Below, piece by piece: positions 26,231-36,880 of a stretch of 64,000 nt of DNA (its first letter is position 1; each line of letters opens with the position of its first letter). The notes below the pieces were generated by a model. The model made no database searches, was not told the origin of the DNA, and was given only the letters and a program-made list of their open reading frames with translations. The position numbers and the translations under genes are program-made. The stretch is from Mesonia aquimarina. GTDB lineage: Bacteria; Bacteroidota; Bacteroidia; Flavobacteriales; Flavobacteriaceae. The DNA is taken from NCBI RefSeq assembly GCF_003667275.1, contig NZ_RCNV01000005.1:62001-126000 (forward strand). Direction: 5' to 3'.

Positions 26231-26576
26231 CTAGTAAATCATCGATTTCATCTTGATTAGATATTTTTACTTTAATCATCCAGCCTTCAGTGTAAGGATC
26301 TGTATTTACATTTTCAGGTTCATCTTCTAAGGTTTCATTAAACTCAATAATTTCTCCTGAAAGTGGTAAATAAAGATCAGATACTGTTTTTACCGCTTCA
26401 ACGGTTCCAAAAACCTCATCCTTTTCTAAAGTTTCATCTACGGTTTCTACTTCAACATATACAATATCTCCCAATTCACCTTGAGCAAAATCAGTGATAC
26501 CAATAGTCGCAACATCACCTTCAATCTTTATCCATTCATGATCTTTGGTGTACTTTAATTCGTTTGGAACATTCAT
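26196..26576 (-). CDS. gcvH: Glycine cleavage system H protein
   Basis: Lipoylated carrier of the glycine cleavage complex, 126 residues, standard length. The lipoyl lysine is Lys63 in FGTVEAVKTVSDLYLPLSG, and the family start (KYTKDHEWI) is intact. It shuttles the aminomethyl group between GcvP and GcvT, which are not encoded in this window. It is downstream of sprA in the same direction with 32 bases between them. No glycine riboswitch is visible in front of it. Confidence 0.97.
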   Translation of the reverse strand: MNVPNELKYTKDHEWIKIEGDVATIGITDFAQGELGDIVYVEVETVDETLEKDEVFGTVEAVKTVSDLYLPLSGEIIEFNETLEDEPENVNTDPYTEGWMIKVKISNQDEIDDLLDAEAYKELIGS

Positions 26577-26608
26577 AGTGTATTATTTAGTTTAGTTATT
26601 TAAAATTT

Positions 26609-29600
26609 TTAGTTTCCAAAATTATATCGTAAAGTTATTCCCGAACGAATTGTTGTTTGCGGGAATGCTGTAGATATTGCATAGTCTGAAAAGCTATGAT
26701 CGTAATAAAAAATAGCCGTCAAATTTTTTGATAATGCATAATCTGCATTAAATGTAATAGACCAAATATCTTGACCTGATGTTGTTTGACTGTTATCAAC
26801 GTCCAAATATCGGATTATTGTTTCATTTCTCCTAAAAGAAACATCAGCTTTAAAATTTAAATCGCTGCTCAATACACGGCGCTGACCACCAATATTAGTG
26901 GCAATTTTTAAATTAGGAATACGATAACCTAATCCGACAATATATTCATTTCCTTGGGTTTCCGTTAAAAGATTGTTGGCAAAACTCAACGACAACATTC
27001 TATCTTTTCTGATTTCAGTTAAAATTTTTATAGAGTTTTTAAGTTCCATATCTATTTTAACTAACGGACTAAATTGTTCTGCAAGATTAATATTTGAAAT
27101 AAAATATTCATCTTTAAAGTTTCCGGCTTGATCTAAATTAGAACTACCGTAAGGGTTATTTCTATCGTAATCTAAATTACTTTGAAATTGATTGATGTTA
27201 TACAAAGAACTATAGCCATGCTGAATACTAAATCGTCTAAATTTATCTTTAAACCATTTTAAACGCATTAATCCGGTATACTTAACATTCCAATTAGGTA
27301 ATGGTGTATCTCTAAATGAACTCAAGCTTACTTTTTCTACATCTTTGCCGGTATAAGCAGAAAGGAAAGAAGGTAATAAAACTTGCTGACTGGTTCTACC
27401 AAAACCTATTGGGTAGCCGTCTTCATCTAAATTATCAGGATTACTTGTATCTATTCCCGCTTGTTGGGCTAAACGATTAGCTACCGTAAGTCGGTTATCC
27501 CTAAAGTCTTGAAAAGCATCTGAATTTTCTTGTGTACTTTCTCCAAAAGCAGATGCAATCATTATGGTAGAAATATTAAAGTTCCCGAACGTATTTGGTG
27601 TCAACGATCTATACTGTAAATCATCTTGATTGACACGATAATTCTCGGTATAGGTTTCTGAGTACGTTCTATTGGCATTTAAATCTATGGTAAGATCCGG
27701 TAACAAATCTATGTTTGCTTGAAAGCTCAGGTTTTTCACTTCCGTCTCTTGGTATTGTTCATTAAATTGCTGATAACTGGTTAACCAGCCATTTCTTGCT
27801 GCAATTTCTCGAACATCAGACTGACTACCAAATGTAAATCCTGCGGTTGGTTTTAAGGTCCCAATAAAACCGATATCATTGGTATATCCCGGCAAGAACA
27901 TCCCCTTGGTCTCGTCATAATTAAACGTTAATCTTCTAACTGCTGTTACAATATCTATTAAGGTATTAACGGTTTTATCTCCGGCAGAAAGCTCATCATC
28001 TTGCTGATTCGCATTTGCTGTAGTATTATTATTCCGTTGAAAGCCTAATTTATTTCCAGATTGATTCCCTAAAGATCTTCTGTTATTCTGATTTCCCTTC
28101 TTCTTTGTTAAACCAATATAGCGGTACAAAGTATTCATCTCAAAAGTACTGTTGATTTGGTGTGTACTAGAATTTTGGATTGTATTTCCTAAATTAGGAA
28201 TTCCAGGAATACTGTTTCTGATCTCTGAGCCTTTTTGCCATTGAAAATCACCAGTATAAGAATAACGTGTCTTTAAAAACTCTAAGGCAGGAATTTTATC
28301 AAACGGAATATCATAATTTACCTGAAGACTTTGCAGGTGGCGGTTAGGCTGACCGACATCAAAAAACTCATCCCAAACGCCTATAGAATTATCTTGAACA
28401 TTATTTTCATCTATATAATTTCTAACAATTCTATTATTATTAGTGCTTAACGTAAATTGAAGCGATTCAGTTAGTTTATGGTTAATGGTATATTGCCAAT
28501 CAAATGTATAATTTCGTTGATATAGTTTAGGCAAACCTATTGAGCCCGGAGGTAAATTAATTTCTCTAAAAATCTGCTCGTTATATTGCCTTCTAATGTT
28601 AGAGCTTGCAGCTAAACTTGTAGGCAAAAGATTTACATTAAAATCTTTAATCGGCTGATAATAATCACTACTGTCTAAAGCCGAGATATTCTTAAATGGT
28701 TCTATTTTTAAAGGAGCAAAATTATAATTATAGGTCGCTCCTACATCTACATTTTGATCTAACGACTCTTCAATTTCAAAATCTCTATGATCCTCTTGAT
28801 TATAAGTTCCGGAAAAACTAAAGTTTTCAATATCATACGGCATCGGTTTAGCATCAGGATTTGTACGCTCTTTACGCAAACCTATCACACTTACGCTTTG
28901 TCGTTTTGTATAATCTTCAGCACGTTCTTGTAATTCATCTCGCCGCGCTTCATCATTTGTATTATCAAGCAAGGTTTCTAACTCCAAATCTAAATACTCA
29001 GGATCATATTGCGGTGTAATCAACTCCTCCCCTCTACTATAACTAAATGGAACTTTTATCCCCCAATTTTCCGGAAGCAATTGCCCCATATTTAAATTCG
29101 TAACAACGTCATATTGTTTTATATCTTCTCGACTACGTTGATTTGGACCTTGTTCTATAGAACCAAAACCGATGGTGCTTCTTCTTCCGGTAGCAGCAAT
29201 AGAAGCAAAATCAGCCAAATTCGTATCCATGTTTAAAACTGCAGCCCAACCGCCCTCATTTTTCATATCGGAAAGGCGCAATTCATTAAACCAAACCTCT
29301 CCAGTAGCATCAGTCTGACCACTATTTTTTAATCCAAGCATAATTACTCGAATATTTCCAAAACTCGGATTTCCTTTAATTCCAACACGCAATTCGCCTA
29401 CTCCGCTACTGCTTGTCGAAGGTGATAAATCTTCTGTAAAGAAATTTAAATCGGCACTACTATAGGTGTCGTTACCTATGACTAATGATTTTATTTGTTG
29501 TAATAACTCTAACGGTAAGTTTAAGTCATTTTCAATAGGCCAAACATCACGCGGTTGATTTGAATTTAAATCACTTACTTTTAATGGAATTTCTACCTGA

Positions 29601-32600
29601 TAAAAATTATTGGTAAAGTCGGTTCCCATTCTAATAAAAGCAGTTAATTCACCATCTAATAATTGTGGTTCTGGAGCAGGAAGACTTTCTGCGTGCAAAA
29701 ACATTTTCAAGTCTTTATACTGACGCATGTCCACCTGAAAATTTTTGTAAACTGCTCTAGAGTCTCCCGGACCTAAATCTTTTACGGTTAACGATAATGA
29801 TTGTTCATCTTCACGTATCGTCTGATTGTTATTGATGGTTTCTTCTCTAATTACTCCTGGAGGGGTTACATAATCTGAAGTCTGCTCTTCACTTACCGCA
29901 GTAATTTCTAAAGTCGTATTAGGCTCATTATCAGGATCTGTACCATCCGGAACTACCGCTTGATTATAACGTCTATAATCTCCTCGAACTAAATCTAATG
30001 TCCCTAAACGCAACACAATATCCTCTTGAAATCCTGATAAAAACATACGCATAAAACGCACCGATCTTAAATCTGCTATTCCATTTACTGAATACTCACT
30101 TGAAGTTCTAAGCGGCACTTTAAACTGAACCCAACGTACCGGTAACTGGTCTCCATTTTGCAAAGTAGTATTCACCGTTTTTACGTCAGTAATATAATCT
30201 TCATCTATGCCGGCAATAGAGCTTGTATTATTATCAACACTCATCCCATCAAAAACCGGAACTTTGTATTCAAAATAACTATCAATCGTATTCATTGTAT
30301 TATCACGATTGACGTCTTCTACAGAAGGAACTGTACCATTACCTCGATTATTCTGACCAACATCGGTTGGTGTATTGCCTTGGTAACCGTTATAATTTCT
30401 GTAACGCTCTACAACACCTCCTTCAGCATTAAGGTAATACTGATAATTATCATTAGATGGATCGGCTAAACCTGCAAATGCTGGAAATTTCTCTGCTTCT
30501 AAATCATCATTTAAACCATCGTAGCCTACATCTTGATTAATTCTTTCTTGTCCCTCTGAATCAAAGGCATAAACTAATGACTGACTAGAAGGTACACGAC
30601 CAAATTCTGTTTCTAATGTATTTCCGGGTTGACCATCAGTAGGAAGTCCGTTTTCAAATTGTTTTCTTCCATCTTTAAGAACATCTTCAGATACACTTCC
30701 TAAATTAAACGTTAATACTCCGTCGTTGGAAGAATTATTTTCAGGATAAATATACGGGTCCATAACCCAAAACTCAATAAATTCTACATTAGATTGCTCA
30801 AAATTTGTAGTGGTAATTTCACGCATAATTCCACCATAATTTTGCTCTGGCGACGGTAATTGATTATTACCCGCAGCAGCCGGATTATAATTATATTGCC
30901 CTCTTTCTGATGGATAATAAGCTAAATCCATGGTGTAAACCGCCTGTGTTTGACCTTGAACGACATCTGTATTTGGAAAAATTTCATCGATAAAAACACG
31001 CCGTGTTGAATAAAGGGACAAATCATCATCATTAATTCCTGCCGGACGCTGATTACTATAAAAAATAGGATCAATCGTGTACCAGTTTAATTTTGCACGT
31101 CGATAACTTGAACTTAAATCGTTATTTGCTTTTTCTCCTCCAAAACCTATAGGCGCACTTGACAATTGCCAGCTTAACGGAGTAAGCACAGAAATAGAAG
31201 TTTGCGAAGCTTCAAAATCATCAACATAAGAAGTGGCTTCTCCATTAAAATTATCACCTTTTGGAGATCCCGGATGTAAGTAAGCAAACTCTCCTCGAAC
31301 AGAAAACTGTGACTCTACATCGGTATCGATATTAGGAAGTTTGTTCACTAATCTTGTAAAGAAAGGAACTTCTGTGGTGTAATTAATATTAAATCCATAA
31401 ATAGAGTTATTTACAGGCTCATAACTATAATTAGACTTTTGAGTAATAGGACGTTCATTCAAATTTAAAAATGTACCATTCATGATTAAATTTTCATTGA
31501 ACTTATGCTCAATATTTAAACCTGTAAACCGTTTAGTTTGTTGTCCAAAGGTAGCATTGTTTTCCGTAGACACTTGTATTGGGGTATCCGAAGCTAACAA
31601 AGCTTCATCCAATATTTTTACACGTCCTAACGCATAATCTACGGTATAATCTACTCCTTCCTGTAAAACACGACCTCCGGCTGTTACTGTAACGGAACCT
31701 TGAGGTACATTAAAAGCTCCTATAGGAATTCCTTCTTGACCTGAAGATTTATAGCTTCCTTTTAATTGAAACTTATTTTTTTCAGCAGCTTCTTGCTCCG
31801 CCTGTGTCTTGGTTGTGTTATACAACTCTCTATAAACGTAAAATTCTTGATTATCATTATAAGTTGAAGGATCTTCATAATCTTCTACTCCTCCATTGGG
31901 GGTATTATCTAATTTATTAAACAGAAATTCCCCAAAAGGCTCTACGGTAGTAAAAATAATTCGTCCATTTTGCGGATCAATTGTAATACCGGGAACATAA
32001 TCAAAGAACCCATCCCCACCAACAATAGGGTCATTGTTTACATTTAAATTATCCAATTCTAATACCTGTAACAAATTACTATCTTCAACATCACCAGGAA
32101 GTGGCGTTGAAGAGCCCGGTGCTTGAGAGATATAGTTTAAAGGCTGCGGATCTGTATATAATATATTGAATCTAAAATCTTCTTTCTCTAACTGATAAGC
32201 ATCTAAATTATAGATGTTTTTCATCATTAAATCCCAAATTGGTTCATTTACATTGGTTACGGGACTTTTTAATAATTTAACTACTAAATTTTGGTTAACT
32301 GCTATATCCTGTCCATCAGGATTTGGATTAGTTCCTGTTTGTGTTGCTGAAACTCCGCCGTTTGCAAATTCCCCCACTTGAAAAACTTGTCCGTTAACCG
32401 TATATTGAAAAGATACCGCTAAAACTTCATCATTAGTCAATCGCTGATTTAAAGAAATATAACCTAATTGCGTATTTAACGTATATTCATTAGGTTGTAA
32501 TTGACGTGCATTTTCAAGTTTAGCATAATCAACTCCCTCATTTACATCAGAAGAATTTACACCGAAACCTTGATCTACCGAAGAAATATCTCGAATAGCC

Positions 32601-33850
32601 GGCGTTAAAACAGATTGCTGTGGCCCGGTGATTCCTATTGGATTAAAATCGTTATTAGCATTATCTGGATAAGCACCTGCTGATGTATTTATAAAACCTT
32701 GGGGACCTTGAACTGGATTTCCATTTGCATCTAAAAACAGACCTACATTCTCAGGATCAGCCTCTCCTATATCTTGAATAGCAACAATATTTCTTGTACC
32801 GGTAAGACTTTGCGTATTATTTGTACGATTCGTGACCCAAACTTCCATACGCGTCACCTGTATATTACTGGTGATATAAGGGTAATTAGCTAAAGCATCA
32901 TCATAATTATCCCTAAAGTAATGTGCTAAAAAGAAATGACGGTTTTCATCATAATCTAGAATAAACTTTTCAAAATCTTGAACGGCACCTCCGCCTTGTA
33001 CGTTTACTGTTTGTCGCTCTGAATTTTGCTCAGAAAAAACTCCGGTAATCGTTGTTTTACCGAACTGTAACTCAGCTTTTACCCCAAACAAACTTTGCGC
33101 TCCTTGAATAAGTGAACTATTTAAAGGCATACTAACATTACCGACTTCAATTTTTCGCACAATATCATCTTCAGTAGGAGTATATTCTAATTTTATCTGG
33201 TTCTGAAAATCAAATGTAGATTCTGTATCGTAATTAGCCGTAATTTTTAATCGCTTTCCTATATTACCCAGCAAACTCAAACTTATTCGCTGATTAAAGT
33301 CAAAAGTTAAATTACTACGGTTTCTAGGCGAAAGCGAAGGATTATCCTGTTTTGTATAAAGCAAACCCAAGTCCAACTCTACCGAACCTTGCGGTATCAC
33401 TTCTATTTCATTTCCTCCAAAAATAGATTCGAAAAAACTATTATTTACATAAAAAATCGGTAGAATATTTTTCTGTTCATCAGAATTTTGACCTCTTCCA
33501 TTAACGGCATCAGACTTTTGCTTAAAATAAGCTTTCATCTGCTCTTCAAGAACACGTTCTTGATATTCTTCAGGAGTAAGAACTAATGGATAAGATACAT
33601 CTACACTCCCAATTTTTTCTGTATAAATATAACGATCCAAAACTTCGTCGTATGTATATTTTGATACAATACTTGACGGATCTTTCATTTCGATTTCTCC
33701 GATATAATATCCTGTTTTGGTAGAGTCTTGTTCTGTTTCAGTGCCTTCTTCTCCATCTTCTTGAGCAAAAGTATTAGCAAAAACCAAGAAAATTGCCAAA
33801 AAGGCAAAAAGAGATTTTTTATTAAAAGTAAGGCAATTAATTTTTCCCAA
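26609..33850 (-). CDS. sprA: Type IX secretion outer-membrane translocon SprA
   Basis: Giant outer-membrane protein, 2413 residues, the channel through which type IX substrates cross the outer membrane. A signal peptide ends near residue 29 (FANTFAQ), followed by an acidic segment, then about 2300 residues of alternating barrel strands with long extracellular and plug segments, ending with an amphipathic strand TLRYNFGN. Sov from Porphyromonas and SprA of Flavobacterium johnsoniae have about the same length and composition. The protein begins 4 bases after the ruvA stop, so it is co-transcribed with ruvA. Identification is from length, order and composition; residue-level matches were recalled, not aligned. 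Confidence 0.93.
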   Translation of the reverse strand: MGKINCLTFNKKSLFAFLAIFLVFANTFAQEDGEEGTETEQDSTKTGYYIGEIEMKDPSSIVSKYTYDEVLDRYIYTEKIGSVDVSYPLVLTPEEYQERVLEEQMKAYFKQKSDAVNGRGQNSDEQKNILPIFYVNNSFFESIFGGNEIEVIPQGSVELDLGLLYTKQDNPSLSPRNRSNLTFDFNQRISLSLLGNIGKRLKITANYDTESTFDFQNQIKLEYTPTEDDIVRKIEVGNVSMPLNSSLIQGAQSLFGVKAELQFGKTTITGVFSEQNSERQTVNVQGGGAVQDFEKFILDYDENRHFFLAHYFRDNYDDALANYPYITSNIQVTRMEVWVTNRTNNTQSLTGTRNIVAIQDIGEADPENVGLFLDANGNPVQGPQGFINTSAGAYPDNANNDFNPIGITGPQQSVLTPAIRDISSVDQGFGVNSSDVNEGVDYAKLENARQLQPNEYTLNTQLGYISLNQRLTNDEVLAVSFQYTVNGQVFQVGEFANGGVSATQTGTNPNPDGQDIAVNQNLVVKLLKSPVTNVNEPIWDLMMKNIYNLDAYQLEKEDFRFNILYTDPQPLNYISQAPGSSTPLPGDVEDSNLLQVLELDNLNVNNDPIVGGDGFFDYVPGITIDPQNGRIIFTTVEPFGEFLFNKLDNTPNGGVEDYEDPSTYNDNQEFYVYRELYNTTKTQAEQEAAEKNKFQLKGSYKSSGQEGIPIGAFNVPQGSVTVTAGGRVLQEGVDYTVDYALGRVKILDEALLASDTPIQVSTENNATFGQQTKRFTGLNIEHKFNENLIMNGTFLNLNERPITQKSNYSYEPVNNSIYGFNINYTTEVPFFTRLVNKLPNIDTDVESQFSVRGEFAYLHPGSPKGDNFNGEATSYVDDFEASQTSISVLTPLSWQLSSAPIGFGGEKANNDLSSSYRRAKLNWYTIDPIFYSNQRPAGINDDDLSLYSTRRVFIDEIFPNTDVVQGQTQAVYTMDLAYYPSERGQYNYNPAAAGNNQLPSPEQNYGGIMREITTTNFEQSNVEFIEFWVMDPYIYPENNSSNDGVLTFNLGSVSEDVLKDGRKQFENGLPTDGQPGNTLETEFGRVPSSQSLVYAFDSEGQERINQDVGYDGLNDDLEAEKFPAFAGLADPSNDNYQYYLNAEGGVVERYRNYNGYQGNTPTDVGQNNRGNGTVPSVEDVNRDNTMNTIDSYFEYKVPVFDGMSVDNNTSSIAGIDEDYITDVKTVNTTLQNGDQLPVRWVQFKVPLRTSSEYSVNGIADLRSVRFMRMFLSGFQEDIVLRLGTLDLVRGDYRRYNQAVVPDGTDPDNEPNTTLEITAVSEEQTSDYVTPPGVIREETINNNQTIREDEQSLSLTVKDLGPGDSRAVYKNFQVDMRQYKDLKMFLHAESLPAPEPQLLDGELTAFIRMGTDFTNNFYQVEIPLKVSDLNSNQPRDVWPIENDLNLPLELLQQIKSLVIGNDTYSSADLNFFTEDLSPSTSSSGVGELRVGIKGNPSFGNIRVIMLGLKNSGQTDATGEVWFNELRLSDMKNEGGWAAVLNMDTNLADFASIAATGRRSTIGFGSIEQGPNQRSREDIKQYDVVTNLNMGQLLPENWGIKVPFSYSRGEELITPQYDPEYLDLELETLLDNTNDEARRDELQERAEDYTKRQSVSVIGLRKERTNPDAKPMPYDIENFSFSGTYNQEDHRDFEIEESLDQNVDVGATYNYNFAPLKIEPFKNISALDSSDYYQPIKDFNVNLLPTSLAASSNIRRQYNEQIFREINLPPGSIGLPKLYQRNYTFDWQYTINHKLTESLQFTLSTNNNRIVRNYIDENNVQDNSIGVWDEFFDVGQPNRHLQSLQVNYDIPFDKIPALEFLKTRYSYTGDFQWQKGSEIRNSIPGIPNLGNTIQNSSTHQINSTFEMNTLYRYIGLTKKKGNQNNRRSLGNQSGNKLGFQRNNNTTANANQQDDELSAGDKTVNTLIDIVTAVRRLTFNYDETKGMFLPGYTNDIGFIGTLKPTAGFTFGSQSDVREIAARNGWLTSYQQFNEQYQETEVKNLSFQANIDLLPDLTIDLNANRTYSETYTENYRVNQDDLQYRSLTPNTFGNFNISTIMIASAFGESTQENSDAFQDFRDNRLTVANRLAQQAGIDTSNPDNLDEDGYPIGFGRTSQQVLLPSFLSAYTGKDVEKVSLSSFRDTPLPNWNVKYTGLMRLKWFKDKFRRFSIQHGYSSLYNINQFQSNLDYDRNNPYGSSNLDQAGNFKDEYFISNINLAEQFSPLVKIDMELKNSIKILTEIRKDRMLSLSFANNLLTETQGNEYIVGLGYRIPNLKIATNIGGQRRVLSSDLNFKADVSFRRNETIIRYLDVDNSQTTSGQDIWSITFNADYALSKNLTAIFYYDHSFSDYAISTAFPQTTIRSGITLRYNFGN

Positions 33851-33854
33851 GGGT

Positions 33855-34445
33855 TTACAGGTTTTTTAAGGAAAGCTTGATTAAGGCTTCTACGGTAGCT
33901 TCAGGGTTATTAGACAATATTTTCTTTACAACTTTTTCTGATTGTTTACGGGTATAGCCCAAGGTTTCTAAAGCTGATAACGCTTCTTCTTTATGGGTAT
34001 TGTCTTTAGATGTTAATATTTTGTTTACATCATCTGTCTGACCGATATCAGAAAGCTTATCTTTTAAATCGATGATAACCCGTTGCGCGGTTTTTGCACC
34101 AATTCCTTTAACACTTTTAATTTCTTCTACATCTTCTGAATGAATTGCACTCACCACTTGATCTGGGGTTAAGGAAGAAAGCATAGTTCTTGCGGTACTT
34201 GCCCCTATCCCTGAAACAGAAATCAATTTTTTAAACAATGCTCGTTCTACTTTATCTGCAAAACCAAATAATGTTTGCGCATCTTCTCTAACTTGCAAAT
34301 AAGTATAGATAAAAATATCTTCTTTGTCGGATATTTGAGCAAATGTATGCAGAGAAATATTAAGAAAATAACCTACACCATTGCATTCTACAATAAGGTC
34401 TGTGGGATTTTTCTCTACTAATTTTCCTCGTAAATGAGTTATCAT
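33855..34445 (-). CDS. ruvA: Holliday junction DNA helicase RuvA
   Basis: Tetrameric Holliday-junction-binding subunit of the RuvAB branch-migration motor, 196 residues. The N-terminal OB domain (MITHLRGKLVEKNPTDLIVECNGVGY) is followed by two helix-hairpin-helix motifs, LFKKLISVSGIGASTARTML and VEEIKSVKGIGAKTAQRVIIDL, and a C-terminal UBA-like domain that contacts RuvB. ruvB lies separately at 37.8-38.8 kb. The gene has its own TACATTTG promoter box. The maeB gene upstream has no visible terminator before it. Confidence 0.97.
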   Translation of the reverse strand: MITHLRGKLVEKNPTDLIVECNGVGYFLNISLHTFAQISDKEDIFIYTYLQVREDAQTLFGFADKVERALFKKLISVSGIGASTARTMLSSLTPDQVVSAIHSEDVEEIKSVKGIGAKTAQRVIIDLKDKLSDIGQTDDVNKILTSKDNTHKEEALSALETLGYTRKQSEKVVKKILSNNPEATVEALIKLSLKNL

Positions 34446-34468
34446 ACGTTAATCAAAAGTTAAAGCCT

Positions 34469-34476
34469 CAAATGTA
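34469..34476 (-). promoter_or_regulatory. Putative -7 promoter box for the ruvA-sprA transcript
   Basis: Reading on the minus strand, TACATTTG matches TAnnTTTG exactly and lies about 24 bases before the ruvA ATG. A TTG occurs 10 bases upstream of the box, nearer than the normal -33 spacing, so only the -7 element is well supported. Confidence 0.5.
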
Positions 34477-34527
34477 GGAAAATTATCAAGATAGAAAAAC
34501 TTTAAATATTGAGTTTAACACCTTTAT

Positions 34528-36825
34528 CTAAACTTCAATCAATTGCTGTTTTTTCTTATCCTTTTCTTGAGCATCTACGACCGCTACAGCAGTCATATTA
34601 ACCATTTCTTCTACACTTGCACCAAGCTGAAGAACATGAGCCGGTTTAGCCAAGCCCATCATTATAGGACCAATAGAATCCGTATTATTCAATTCCTTAA
34701 TTAACTTATACGTACTGTTTGCGGAATCTAAATTCGGATAAATAAGTGTATTTACTTTTCTGCCGGCTAACTTAGAAAACGGAAATTTACCTTGAAGCAT
34801 TTGCTTATTCAACGCAAAATCTACTTGTAACTCTCCATCCACAATTGTTTCGGGAGATTTTTCATGCAATAAGGCTACAGCATCTTTTACTTTTCTTGCA
34901 TTAGGGTCTTTTGAGGAGCCAAAGTTTGCATAAGAAATCATTCCGATGACAGGCTCTAGCCCAAACATTTTTACCGTATGTGCCGTCATTTGAGCAATTC
35001 TTGCTAAATCTTTTGCATCTGGATCAATATTAATAGACGTATCACTGATAAAAATGGGACCACGAGAAGTATTCATTAAGTTAGTTGCTGCAATTCTAGA
35101 AACCCCTTTTGCCATTCCTAAAATGTCTAACATTGGTCTTACTACAGTAGGATATGCTCTTGAATATCCTGAAAGCAAAGCATCGGCATCACCTTCTTTT
35201 ACCATCATTGCTGCAAAATAATTACGCTCTCTTATCAACTTTACGGCTTCATAAAGCGTGATTCCGTTTCTAGATCGGGCTTTCCAAAACTTATCGGCAT
35301 ATTCTTCTACCCTATCCTTTTCCTCATCAGATTTTGGATCGATGATGATTACATTTTTATCATCAAAATCTAGCTCTTGCATCAACTCTAAAATAACCTC
35401 TTTTCTTCCCAACAAAATAGGAATTGCTATTCCTTCATCATTAACAATTTGAGCCGCTTTTATTACATCTAAATGATCTGCTTCTGCAAAAACCACACGC
35501 TTTGGATTTGTTTTAGCCCGATTTAATAGCAATCGGGTTATTTTGTTATCACTGCCCATACGTTCATACAACTCATCTTCATATCTTTTCCAATCTAAAA
35601 TTGGCTCTTGCGCAACGCCACTATCCATCGCTGCTTTAGCGACAGCGGGGGGCACTTCTGTTAATAAACGAGAATCAAATGGCTTGGGAATGATATAGTC
35701 CTTACCAAAATTTAATTTAGTCTCTCCATACGCAATATTCACTTGTTCGGGAACCGGCTCTTTTGCTAAATTGGCTAATGCTTTAACGGCAGCCATTTTC
35801 ATTTCCTCATTAATCTTTGTAGCACGTACATCTAAAGCGCCTCTAAAAATAAACGGAAATCCTAAGACATTATTTACTTGATTTGGATTATCACTTCTTC
35901 CGGTAGCCATAATTACATCCGCTCGGGTTTTTATTGCTACATCATATTCAATCTCCGGATGTGGATTTGCCATTGCAAAAACAATAGGGTTTTGACTCAT
36001 CGTTTTAAGCATTTCGGGACTGAGGATATTCCCTACCGAAAGTCCTAGGAAAACATCTGCTCCTTTAACTGCATCTGCAATTGAATTGTAATTTTTTGTT
36101 GTTGTAAATTTTTGTTGCACTGGCGATAAATCTTCTCTGCTGTTATGTAACAAGCCGTTAACATCAAACATGAAAATATTTTCTTTTTTCACTCCTAAGG
36201 ATAGGTATAAATTGGTACAAGCAACAGCGGCAGAACCTGCACCTGAAACAACAATTTTTATATCCTGTATTTTTTTATCAGCAATTTCTAAGGCATTCAA
36301 CAATGCTGCTGAAGAAATAATCGCGGTCCCATGTTGATCGTCATGCATTACAGGAATATCTAATTCTTCCTTTAAGCGACGCTCTATTTCAAAAGCTTCG
36401 GGCGCTTTTAAATCTTCTAAATTGATACCTCCAAAAGTAGGCGCAATATTTTTAACTGTTTCCACAAAAGCATCTACGTCTTTGGTATCAACCTCAATAT
36501 CGAAAACATCTATATCAGCAAAAATTTTAAACAACAAGGCTTTTCCCTCCATCACCGGTTTTGAGGCTTCAGGACCAATATCTCCCAAACCTAAAACAGC
36601 AGTTCCGTTAGAAATAACAGCTACTAAATTCCCTTTAGTAGTATATTTATAAACGTTCTTTTTATCCTTCGCTATTTCTAAGCATGGTTCTGCAACACCT
36701 GGAGAATAAGCTAAAGCCAAATCTCTTTGAGTTGAATATTTTTTAGTAGGATTAACTTCTATTTTACCTGGTTTAGGCTTGGCATGGTAAACTAATGCTT
36801 CTCTTCTTTTCCGCTCGTTACTCAT
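34528..36825 (-). CDS. maeB: NADP-dependent malic enzyme with phosphotransacetylase-like domain
   Basis: Cytoplasmic malic enzyme that decarboxylates malate to pyruvate while reducing NADP; 765 residues. The malic domain occupies about residues 1-430, with the NAD(P)-binding core VVSGAGSAAVACTNLYLSLG and the substrate segment YSPGVAEPCLEI. Residues about 430-765 are a phosphate acetyltransferase-like domain (VVFAEADHLDVIKAAQIV, NTSRGPIFISDTSINIDPDA) that in MaeB proteins binds acetyl-CoA for regulation and is not thought to catalyse. The two-domain architecture is intact. A promoter box lies upstream, and ruvA is downstream. Confidence 0.96.
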   Translation of the reverse strand: MSNERKRREALVYHAKPKPGKIEVNPTKKYSTQRDLALAYSPGVAEPCLEIAKDKKNVYKYTTKGNLVAVISNGTAVLGLGDIGPEASKPVMEGKALLFKIFADIDVFDIEVDTKDVDAFVETVKNIAPTFGGINLEDLKAPEAFEIERRLKEELDIPVMHDDQHGTAIISSAALLNALEIADKKIQDIKIVVSGAGSAAVACTNLYLSLGVKKENIFMFDVNGLLHNSREDLSPVQQKFTTTKNYNSIADAVKGADVFLGLSVGNILSPEMLKTMSQNPIVFAMANPHPEIEYDVAIKTRADVIMATGRSDNPNQVNNVLGFPFIFRGALDVRATKINEEMKMAAVKALANLAKEPVPEQVNIAYGETKLNFGKDYIIPKPFDSRLLTEVPPAVAKAAMDSGVAQEPILDWKRYEDELYERMGSDNKITRLLLNRAKTNPKRVVFAEADHLDVIKAAQIVNDEGIAIPILLGRKEVILELMQELDFDDKNVIIIDPKSDEEKDRVEEYADKFWKARSRNGITLYEAVKLIRERNYFAAMMVKEGDADALLSGYSRAYPTVVRPMLDILGMAKGVSRIAATNLMNTSRGPIFISDTSINIDPDAKDLARIAQMTAHTVKMFGLEPVIGMISYANFGSSKDPNARKVKDAVALLHEKSPETIVDGELQVDFALNKQMLQGKFPFSKLAGRKVNTLIYPNLDSANSTYKLIKELNNTDSIGPIMMGLAKPAHVLQLGASVEEMVNMTAVAVVDAQEKDKKKQQLIEV

Positions 36826-36847
36826 AAATTTTTATTTTGAGGTCTAA

Positions 36848-36855
36848 CAAAGGTA
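36848..36855 (-). promoter_or_regulatory. Putative -7 promoter box for maeB
   Basis: On the minus strand, TACCTTTG matches TAnnTTTG. It ends 23 bases before the maeB ATG, between queG and maeB, giving a short leader. No convincing -33 TTG is present. Confidence 0.45.
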
Positions 36856-36880
36856 ACATGGAACTTTTTAGGGAAAAAAC

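Noticed and set aside
26577-26608. Search for a glycine riboswitch before gcvH
   Set aside because: Only 32 bases separate sprA from gcvH, too short for a glycine aptamer, and no structure is visible.
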